Origin: Candidatus Magasanikbacteria bacterium CG_4_10_14_0_8_um_filter_42_12 | GTDB lineage: Bacteria; Patescibacteriota; Patescibacteriia; Magasanikbacterales; UBA922 | DNA length: 15,603 nt | Direction of reading: 5' to 3' | Assembly: GCA_002784795.1 (NCBI GenBank) | Contig: PFLZ01000155.1 | Location: forward strand, 1-15,603 | Part shown: positions 1 through 7,655 of the stretch, piece after piece | Numbering within the stretch: position 1 is the first letter of the stretch | Layout of the letters: the number at the start of each line of letters is the position of its first letter | Notes under the pieces: model-generated | Seen by the model: only the letters and a program-made list of their open reading frames with translations | What the model was told of the DNA's origin: nothing | Databases searched by the model: none | Program-made: the position numbers and the translations under genes

Positions 1-11
1 TATACTTACTC

Positions 12-68
12 ATGGATCTATTGTATCACGCCCCAGAGGGGCGGGGAATTAGACCCAGGAGAGATTAA
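12..68 (+). other. Short open frame MDLLYHAPEGRGIRPRRD at left edge
   Basis: An open frame runs in from the left edge and could start at the ATG at 12, ending at the TAA at 66-68. It converges tail to tail with the DUF3048 gene, whose stop is at 65. Inside lies the hairpin cgcccc-aga-ggggcg (29-43) followed by a G-rich tail (ggggaatt). This resembles the hairpin-plus-G-rich-tail design of the REP-like elements elsewhere in the window. It is more likely the end of a repeat or of a gene outside the window than an 18-residue gene. I do not recognise the peptide. Confidence 0.25.
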
Positions 69-1159
69 AACGAAACGTCCCCAGTCTGATTCATAACAAC
101 AATCCATATTTTTCCAGCTTTCAATTCAATCTCATGTCCTTCTTCATCAAAATCATAAAACAGCGTCCTGTCAGTTCGTGACTCCTTGCGCCACTCCCCT
201 TCGACTTTGAACCCATTGCGGAATACAAGTACGTCGCCAGATCCAATCGTATCCATGCCAAGCCGACCAACACCATCGAGGACCCCTGTATCTACATACT
301 GCACGACGAGTGTATCGACTACAATATGTTCCTTTGTCTGAGGATCAATCACAACATCATCAAATTCATATCGCTCGTATTGCTGTGTCGATGTGTTGTA
401 CTGCCATGTCGCTTCGTATGTTTTTCCTGCGTATGTTGTCGTGATTTCATGCACACATTGTTCTTCGCACGCATCCCATGCTCGGAATTTCCATGCACGA
501 GAAACATGCGTATCTACAGGATCTCCCGTACCACCATAATCTTTCAATGCCGCACTCCACAATTTTTGTGATGTGTATGCATTGTGTGGCGCATAACGAG
601 CACTATCTCTCCAAAAATACCACCCACGATAAAATTCATTCATGTCGAACAATCCATACTGAGAAATTTTATCGAGAGCGTCTGGTGAACCACCGACATG
701 CATATACATCGTACCAGGATATTCACTCAGCCAATCCAGATAATACGGACGTGCACTGCGAACAGGACCAACTTTTTGGATATCTGTATCAACTGGAAAA
801 AGTGCAAAAAACCGATTGTAATTTCCTTCCACCGGCGCTTCGTACACAACCGATGCACGTGAAAGTCCTGACACAGGTCGTGCATCATAATGATTTTCAA
901 TCATAACACCGATAAGAGGAGGATCTTGGTCAATCATGGCGTCCACACACACCCCGTCAAGATGTCGCTCATATGTACACGCTGTCATTCCTGAGACATC
1001 GGTAGACATCTCTTCTAGAGGAGCATCAGATCTGTCGTCAGTAGGATGTGAGCCAAAGAGTGAGAACAACACCAAGAGGAGAATACCAAGAAATACACAG
1101 ATCCCTGCAATGATATACAGCAGATTTGCTTTTTGAAAAAGATTTTTGAAATAGGTCAT
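65..1159 (-). CDS. DUF3048 (YerB-like) membrane-anchored extracytoplasmic protein
   Basis: This 364-residue protein has a short basic N-terminus and one hydrophobic segment at about residues 13-35, so most of it should sit outside the membrane. The body matches the DUF3048 (YerB) family: ARPVSGLS (93-100), VVYEAPVEG (104-112) and KVGPVRSARPYYLDW (129-143), with VGGSPDA at 155-161. A DUF3048_C part probably covers about residues 230-355. The molecular function of the family is unknown; a cell-envelope role is only suggested by topology. A Cys pair (C61, C71) in CTYERHLDGVCV could form a disulfide. The start is the ATG at 1157-1159. No Shine-Dalgarno sequence precedes it. It lies downstream of rplY but is separated by a terminator, so it probably has its own promoter. 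Confidence 0.88.
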   Translation of the reverse strand: MTYFKNLFQKANLLYIIAGICVFLGILLLVLFSLFGSHPTDDRSDAPLEEMSTDVSGMTACTYERHLDGVCVDAMIDQDPPLIGVMIENHYDARPVSGLSRASVVYEAPVEGNYNRFFALFPVDTDIQKVGPVRSARPYYLDWLSEYPGTMYMHVGGSPDALDKISQYGLFDMNEFYRGWYFWRDSARYAPHNAYTSQKLWSAALKDYGGTGDPVDTHVSRAWKFRAWDACEEQCVHEITTTYAGKTYEATWQYNTSTQQYERYEFDDVVIDPQTKEHIVVDTLVVQYVDTGVLDGVGRLGMDTIGSGDVLVFRNGFKVEGEWRKESRTDRTLFYDFDEEGHEIELKAGKIWIVVMNQTGDVSF

Positions 1160-1168
1160 AGTAGGATC

Positions 1169-1174
1169 ATCATA
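1169..1174 (-). promoter_or_regulatory. Candidate extended -10 for the DUF3048 gene
   Basis: Read on the minus strand, TGA-TATGAT forms an extended -10 element. Transcription would begin only a few bases before the ATG at 1159, giving an almost leaderless mRNA. The position 17 bases upstream is only the T-run of the preceding terminator, so there is no convincing -35. This is an inference from motif shape alone. Confidence 0.3.
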
Positions 1175-1191
1175 TCAGATTTTTTTGGAAG

Positions 1192-1222
1192 AAAAAAGAC
1201 CCACATTCATGGGTCCTTTTTT
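1192..1222 (-). terminator. Rho-independent terminator after rplY
   Basis: The arms gaccca (198-203 past 1000) and tgggtc (1210-1215) form a 6-bp stem around the loop cattca. It is flanked by an A-run on one side and a T-run on the other, so on the minus strand the hairpin is followed by a run of T. It lies 21 bases past the rplY stop and separates rplY from the DUF3048 gene. The symmetric A/T flanks could also make it work on the plus strand. Confidence 0.75.
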
Positions 1223-1242
1223 GATATTGTGTTGTATCAGGC

Positions 1243-1908
1243 TTATTTCTTTTCTGCTTCTTTTTCAGCAGCTGCCGCTTCTTCTTTCTTCTTTTCATCT
1301 ACTTCAACGGTTGCAACATCACCTACTTGGCTGGTTTCCATTGCATTGAGTTGATCTTCAGAAAGAGGTGCAGATACTTTTGCAACAAGTTCATCAGCAT
1401 CTTCGTCGATAGTGATTCCAGCAGGCACTGCCAAATCTTTGATATGAATTGCATCATCAAATGTCGCAAGGACACTAATGTCTACATCGATATGATTGAC
1501 CAAATCTTTTGGAAGACAGGTCACGTCCACGGTGTCTCGCTGTTCGATCAGTGTTCCACCAAGTGCTTTTACGGCAGCAGATGCACCCACAAAATGAAGT
1601 TCGATGGTTGCTTGCATCTCAACATTCATGTTGATCTGTCGAAAATCAATATGGATAAATCGATCCTTGATCGAATCATATTGCACATCTTGCACCAATA
1701 CTTTTGTTGGGGAACCTCCATCGATAGTAAAATCGATAAGACTTGATTCTCCTGCATCTGCATAGAGTTTATCAAAGACATGTGCGTCTACACTGACTGG
1801 TACAGGTTCCATCCCAGCACCATAGACAATCGCAGGAATACGGCCTGCGTCTCGAACGTCTTCTGCATGTCCTGCATCACGTTTTTGTACTGTAAGTTGA
1901 AATGTCAT
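1243..1908 (-). CDS. rplY: 50S ribosomal protein bL25, CTC form
   Basis: This protein binds 5S rRNA in the large ribosomal subunit. At 221 residues it is the long CTC-type form rather than the roughly 95-residue E. coli form. The N-terminal 5S-binding domain (about 1-92) carries GRIPAIVYG (22-30) and KVLVQDVQYDSIKDRFIHID (69-88), both typical of the family. A C-terminal beta domain covers about 95-185. The last 30 or so residues are a Lys/Glu/Ala-rich tail, probably disordered. The ATG at 1906-1908 follows the stop of the upstream zinc-ribbon gene by six bases, so the two are almost certainly cotranscribed. No clear Shine-Dalgarno sequence is present. A terminator follows at 1192-1222. Confidence 0.95.
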   Translation of the reverse strand: MTFQLTVQKRDAGHAEDVRDAGRIPAIVYGAGMEPVPVSVDAHVFDKLYADAGESSLIDFTIDGGSPTKVLVQDVQYDSIKDRFIHIDFRQINMNVEMQATIELHFVGASAAVKALGGTLIEQRDTVDVTCLPKDLVNHIDVDISVLATFDDAIHIKDLAVPAGITIDEDADELVAKVSAPLSEDQLNAMETSQVGDVATVEVDEKKKEEAAAAEKEAEKK

Positions 1909-1914
1909 ACGTAC

Positions 1915-2289
1915 TCACTCTTGAATTACAAATAAATGTTCTATTGGTTTATTGTGGTGTGTTTGTTTTGAAAGGAGAGCATGAAATGAGAGGACCTCAT
2001 CTTCATGAATTGGCTCTGTATCGAGCACACGCTCAGCATCAAATGCTGAAAGATCCGTAGCCATACCAACAGAACTCATGCCCATTTGCGATACCGCAAA
2101 AATGGATAAGAGTGCATGTGCGCATTCACTGCATGTGAGATGCAAAAGATGCACCTTGTCATACGTATCTACGATACGAATGTCTGTCGTTTGGAAGGCA
2201 GTTTGACACACTGGGCAGTCTTTCAAAAGCTTCAGCCCTTTGTACTGTGTGTCCCGCTGTTCGTCGTGTGGTTGTGATTTTCTACCCAT
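1915..2289 (-). CDS. Small zinc-ribbon protein, function unknown
   Basis: This is a 124-residue protein with two Cys pairs, CPVC (25-28) and CSEC (53-56), spaced as in a treble-clef or zinc-ribbon fold. The N-terminus is short and basic. The segment after the second pair (about 58-76) is fairly hydrophobic but too short and mixed for a confident membrane helix. I do not recognise a named family. Its immediate position upstream of rplY, with only six bases between stop and start, suggests a link to ribosomes or translation, but that is inference from context. The ATG at 2287-2289 is supported by a strong promoter only about 20 bases upstream, which leaves a leader of roughly 9 bases. Confidence 0.8.
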   Translation of the reverse strand: MGRKSQPHDEQRDTQYKGLKLLKDCPVCQTAFQTTDIRIVDTYDKVHLLHLTCSECAHALLSIFAVSQMGMSSVGMATDLSAFDAERVLDTEPIHEDEVLSFHALLSKQTHHNKPIEHLFVIQE

Positions 2290-2304
2290 ATACGAAGCGA
2301 AAAG

Positions 2305-2333
2305 AATATAGCATAAGTATAGCTCACCGTCAA
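2305..2333 (-). promoter_or_regulatory. Sigma-70 promoter of the zinc-ribbon/rplY operon
   Basis: On the minus strand TTGACG (plus positions 328-333 past 2000) is followed by exactly 17 bases and then TATATT (2305-2310), preceded by TGC as an extended -10. The expected start site near 2298 lies only about 9 bases before the ATG at 2289, so the mRNA would be almost leaderless. Confidence 0.75.
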
Positions 2334-2376
2334 GAGGATGTACAGGGGAAAGGAATACGTAATAGATATTCCATTA

Positions 2377-3471
2377 CTACGCATGTGACCTCGCGATCGA
2401 GAGGGCAATTCCTATAAAAAAGAAATTTATCACCAAAGACGACCCTCCGTAGCTCAAAAATGGCAAGGTCACCCCAGTCACCGGCAACACTCCCGTAGCC
2501 GCCCCAATATTGACCACAACCTGGGTAAAAAAGAGAATGGCGATACCCAGAAGGACAAACACCGAAAAATCATCTCGACATCGCTTTGTCAGCAAAATGA
2601 TCCGCCAAATCAGCAAACTGTACAACACAAACACGCCAATAACAGCAATGAAACCAAGCTCTTCGGCAATCACGGCAAAAATAAAATCAGTCTGTGCTTC
2701 TGGCAAAAAATGCAATTGACTTTGCGATCCAAATCCAAGACCACGACCAAAGATATTCCCTGCTCCGATGGCTATCACCGACTGAGATACATTATATCCT
2801 GCACCGAGAGGGTCAGACGCAGGATCAAGAAATGTCATAAGACGTGCTTTTTGATATGGCGCAAACAGAAAAAACCAGCCCAATAAAAATGCCCCAACCC
2901 CCAGACTGAGCAACAGCGCAATATATGTTTTTTTTGTATTGCTAAAGAGAAGCAACCCAAACCAAATAGAAAGCAAAATTAATGCTGACCCAAGATCAGG
3001 TTGGAGCAAAATAAGTCCGACATACGCGCCAACGATCAATATCGTAGAAAATACAAATTGCCACTTGTAATACTGCCTCCCATGCCGATAAAAAATCCAC
3101 GACAAAAATAAAATAAGAGACACTTTTGCGAGTTCTGCAGGTTGGAGTGAAAAACCAAATAAACGAAACCACCCTGTCGTTCCTCGAATTGTCGCCCCAA
3201 AAAAGAGTACCGCAATCAACAGGACAAGCACACCACTATATGCAATTCGCGAAAATGATTGGTAAAACACACTGTGCACACTCGCAGCAAGTACGAGTAC
3301 AAAAAGACCAAGGACAAGTGCGATTGTCTGGACAGGAAAATAAATCAGTGTATCCCCTTTTGATAAATCAACACTATATATACCTGCAAGTCCAATCGCT
3401 GACAACAGCAAGATGACAATGACAAGCGTCCAGTCATATCCACGCACCAGTCGAAGTATTTTTTCTAACAT
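2377..3471 (-). CDS. rodA: RodA/FtsW-family (SEDS) peptidoglycan glycosyltransferase, probably RodA
   Basis: SEDS proteins polymerise lipid II into glycan strands together with a class B penicillin-binding protein. This 364-residue, roughly ten-helix membrane protein has the family marks: QPAELAK (110-116), QPDLGSAL (157-164) with the conserved Asp at 159, SQSVIAIGAGNIFGRGLGFG (229-248), FLPEAQTDFIFAV (255-267), and the signature NIGAATGVLPVTGVTLPFLS (321-340) followed by YGGSSL. The length and short N-terminus fit RodA (elongation) better than FtsW, but no mreC or mrdA neighbour confirms it. The ATG at 3469-3471 has no Shine-Dalgarno. It lies 59 bases downstream of the unrecognised membrane-protein gene on the same strand and may share its transcript. 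Confidence 0.9.
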   Translation of the reverse strand: MLEKILRLVRGYDWTLVIVILLLSAIGLAGIYSVDLSKGDTLIYFPVQTIALVLGLFVLVLAASVHSVFYQSFSRIAYSGVLVLLIAVLFFGATIRGTTGWFRLFGFSLQPAELAKVSLILFLSWIFYRHGRQYYKWQFVFSTILIVGAYVGLILLQPDLGSALILLSIWFGLLLFSNTKKTYIALLLSLGVGAFLLGWFFLFAPYQKARLMTFLDPASDPLGAGYNVSQSVIAIGAGNIFGRGLGFGSQSQLHFLPEAQTDFIFAVIAEELGFIAVIGVFVLYSLLIWRIILLTKRCRDDFSVFVLLGIAILFFTQVVVNIGAATGVLPVTGVTLPFLSYGGSSLVINFFFIGIALSIARSHA

Positions 3472-3530
3472 AATACCACTACACTATCAAAGAGAAGCGG
3501 CGAATACAATAATAACAGAACACAGCGACA

Positions 3531-4424
3531 TTACTCCATGAAGACATCTTGATCGAAGAAATTGATCGTTGGATAGAGTGTCACATCTGTGACAAAAAGG
3601 TTTGGTCCAAACAGTCGAATATCAACAGGACGGACAGACTGCTTCAATAATTGATCTATCGTAACCTGTGCTATGCCTTGGCGTTTTTGTCCGTCTTTGA
3701 GTTCTACAAAAAATTGGGGATCCCAATAGCTAAACACACTGGTATTTGCAAGCGTAAAGGTAACGCGATCCCCACCGATGTCTGCATCACCTGCACGAGT
3801 AAAAGAAACATCGCTCACGGCAAACTGATTTCTTTTTTCGAGATAGTCCTGTATATCAAAGACGACATGTGGATCAATACTCCGCCATTCGATAGACAAC
3901 GGTTGAAAGCGCACCGCAGATGGACGTGTCACCTCGTGTACCCCAAATACCACGATGGGCTGATGCACTCCAGGCATGAGAATAGCTTCTCTTTCTTCGG
4001 TCACCCCACCATTGTAGGTAAACTGATATCGCACTCGTGCCACCCACCGTTCATTGGGGTTATCAACGTCGATAACAAAATCATATACATCGTCAGCACT
4101 TTGAAATACTTCTGGCAACGCAAATGTGAGATCACTTGCTTCGTATCGCGTTTGCTGGACAGCATAATTTTGAAATCCTGCAACACTCCGCGCTTCATTT
4201 TGTTTGTCTTGTGTATACCCAACAATCATATACGATCCCCATCCCCACAGTGCATACCCAAGAAATCCAACATCAAAAAGAATAAAAGATATCATGAATA
4301 TTTTTTTCAACAATTCACGATGCTCCACATACCAAATACCACGTTTCAAATCCGTACTCGAAAAACCGCTTAACGGATCTTCATAGCGATCAAGTGCTGT
4401 GGGTTCTTTCTTTTTTCCAAACAT
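3531..4424 (-). CDS. Unrecognised single-pass membrane protein
   Basis: I do not recognise this family. With the ATG at 4422-4424 the protein has 297 residues and starts MFGKKKEPTALDRYEDPLSG. A hydrophobic segment at about residues 42-69 (FMISFILFDVGFLGYALWGW) would anchor a short cytoplasmic N-terminus. The remaining 220 residues, rich in beta-type patterns such as FVIDVDNPNERWVARVRYQF, would lie outside. An upstream in-frame TTG at 4448 is possible but has no better ribosome binding site. An extended -10 promoter is placed well for the ATG. Its position before rodA suggests an envelope role, by context only. No cysteines or catalytic motifs stand out. Confidence 0.72.
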   Translation of the reverse strand: MFGKKKEPTALDRYEDPLSGFSSTDLKRGIWYVEHRELLKKIFMISFILFDVGFLGYALWGWGSYMIVGYTQDKQNEARSVAGFQNYAVQQTRYEASDLTFALPEVFQSADDVYDFVIDVDNPNERWVARVRYQFTYNGGVTEEREAILMPGVHQPIVVFGVHEVTRPSAVRFQPLSIEWRSIDPHVVFDIQDYLEKRNQFAVSDVSFTRAGDADIGGDRVTFTLANTSVFSYWDPQFFVELKDGQKRQGIAQVTIDQLLKQSVRPVDIRLFGPNLFVTDVTLYPTINFFDQDVFME

Positions 4425-4479
4425 AGACTGGTAAACCGTAATGAGCAATCAGTACAAAGTACATAATTGCAATGCACAT

Positions 4480-4485
4480 AGTATA
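4480..4485 (-). promoter_or_regulatory. Extended -10 promoter for the membrane-protein/rodA genes
   Basis: Read on the minus strand, TGC-TATACT is a near-perfect extended -10. The -35 region 17 bases upstream (ttttca) matches poorly, which is usual for extended -10 promoters. The expected start near 4473 gives a leader of about 49 bases to the ATG at 4424. Confidence 0.55.
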
Positions 4486-4613
4486 GCAATTTTTTTGCTT
4501 CTTGAAAAAGAATAGGAATATTGCGAAGCAACCTTCCTCTTTGCGTTTCAAGGAAAATACAAAAAATCAACTCTACTCTGTGAAGAATTTTTGAATAAAC
4601 GTCTATTTTTAGT

Positions 4614-4740
4614 CAAAGGGTTTTAAGGGGAAAGCTGTCTGAGCCTAAATGCTTGTCAATGAGTACTTTCTTAGAGGCAACACAGGCGAGTTCTTTCCCC
4701 TAACACTTTTTGTTCCTTTTTGGTGACAAAAAGGAAGGGA
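4614..4740. repeat. Composite palindromic intergenic element
   Basis: Two inverted features lie side by side in the 4449-4956 spacer. The first is the pair aggggaaag (4626-4634) and ctttcccct (4693-4701), a perfect 9-bp inverted repeat about 58 bases apart. The second is a perfect 10-bp hairpin, ttcctttttg (4713-4722) and caaaaaggaa (4727-4736), closed by the tetraloop gtga. No coding frame here looks real. The layout is that of a dispersed intergenic repeat, and the hairpin could also end transcription coming from either side. The rest of the 508-base spacer holds only the two divergent promoters and AT-rich sequence. Confidence 0.6.
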
Positions 4741-4880
4741 GAATACTCTGCAAAACTATTTGTATAAAACCAGCGAAAAGAACAAAAGGTCTAGCCATAT
4801 GTTTTTCCCAAATACAAAAAGCCGTTTGATCGGTGTTCCTATCTGAAGACACGCCGCAGAAAAACCATTGACAATGCCCC

Positions 4881-4909
4881 TTGCTTTCTACACCTTCAAA
4901 TGCTAAAAT
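4881..4909 (+). promoter_or_regulatory. gyrB promoter
   Basis: TTGCTT (4881-4886) is followed by 17 bases and then TAAAAT (4904-4909), with TGC in front as an extended -10. The start site would be near 4916, giving a leader of about 41 bases that is rich in attct and ctaca words (4921-4950) and has no Shine-Dalgarno. A TTGACA at 4868-4873 is too far (30 bases) from this -10 to be its partner. Confidence 0.6.
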
Positions 4910-4932
4910 AGTTCCACAATTCTTCATTCTGA

Positions 4933-7047
<2,115 letters not shown>

Positions 7048-7056
7048 GTTGTGACT

Positions 7057-7090
7057 CTCCCCCTTCGAAAGGGGGAGTTGGAGGGGGTTG
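7057..7090 (+). repeat. REP-like hairpin with G-rich tail, copy 1
   Basis: A 9-bp perfect stem, ctccccctt (7057-7065) and aagggggag (7069-7077), closes a three-base loop and is followed by the tail ttggagggggttg. The same stem, again with a three-base loop and a G-rich tail, recurs at 8829-8862 inside the MutS gene, and looser relatives occur at 15381-15474. It sits ten bases after the gyrB stop and directly before the DUF559 gene. It has no T-run and so is not a typical terminator. Confidence 0.8.
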
Positions 7091-7118
7091 ATTGCAGCAA
7101 GAAAAATTTTGGAGGGGT

Positions 7119-7655
7119 ATGAAACCACGCATTCAGAACAAAAAAGAATACCTACATATTCGAAAGCAACTGCGCAATGATCCTACCACAGCAGAACGTG
7201 TGTTATGGAAATATTTGAGAAATGTACAAATGGGTAGATACAAATTCCGACGTCAACATGGAATCGGCAACTACGTTGTCGATTTTTATTGTCCAAAACT
7301 CAAACTGATCATTGAACTTGATGGATGGATACATGGTGAAGAAGAACAAAAGAAAAAAGATGTTGTACGACAAGCGTATTTAGAAACACAAGGTTTTTTG
7401 GTTATCAGATATACAAATGCACAGATTCGAGCTGGTCATCACCCTCGATACAGACACCATGCAACTGGATGCATTGAAACAATATCTCGACCTCGATGGT
7501 ACACATGTACAACAACATACAAAACGACTGAATCTCGACTATCAGAATGCTCTCTTTTCTACTATCTACAGCATCAAGTCATTCCTCTCCCCTGTCGAAT
7601 TTCTCGATCTCGAACGAAAACGGTTTGCCTCCGAAGCCATGGCAAGCTTGATTGA
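7119..7655 (+). CDS. DUF559 (Vsr-like PD-(D/E)XK) nuclease-fold protein with foreign C-terminus
   Basis: DUF559 proteins share the fold of the very-short-patch-repair endonuclease; their biological role is not settled. With the ATG at 7119, preceded by GGAGGGG, the family part runs from MKPRIQNKKEYLHIRKQLRN through AERVLWKYLRN and FRRQHGIGNYVVDFYC to LIIELDG and GFLVIRYTNAQI. The candidate catalytic residues are the Asp of VVDFYC and the Glu and Asp of IELDG. The match stops at about 7430. The family normally continues for another dozen or so residues, but here the frame enters the MutS gene out of register and adds about 75 unrelated residues before the TGA at 7653. An upstream TTG at 7092 in the repeat is possible but less likely. 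It overlaps mutS by 239 bases. Confidence 0.8.
   Translation: MKPRIQNKKEYLHIRKQLRNDPTTAERVLWKYLRNVQMGRYKFRRQHGIGNYVVDFYCPKLKLIIELDGWIHGEEEQKKKDVVRQAYLETQGFLVIRYTNAQIRAGHHPRYRHHATGCIETISRPRWYTCTTTYKTTESRLSECSLFYYLQHQVIPLPCRISRSRTKTVCLRSHGKLD

Noticed and set aside
3651..4373. A 240-residue plus-strand frame
   Set aside because: It is antisense to the membrane-protein gene, with random-looking composition.
4700..4927. A 75-residue minus-strand frame between the divergent genes
   Set aside because: It covers the gyrB promoter and the palindromic element, has no start signal and shows no recognisable domain.
7057..7077. Terminator after gyrB
   Set aside because: The hairpin has no T-run on the plus strand and its identical copy lies inside a coding region, so a repeat is the better reading.
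7384..7430. A simple frameshift in the T-run at 7394-7399 joining DUF559 and MutS into one ORF
   Set aside because: Shifting frame there would destroy the conserved GFLVIRYTNAQI of DUF559, so the two families really meet at about 7430 instead of being one frameshifted gene.
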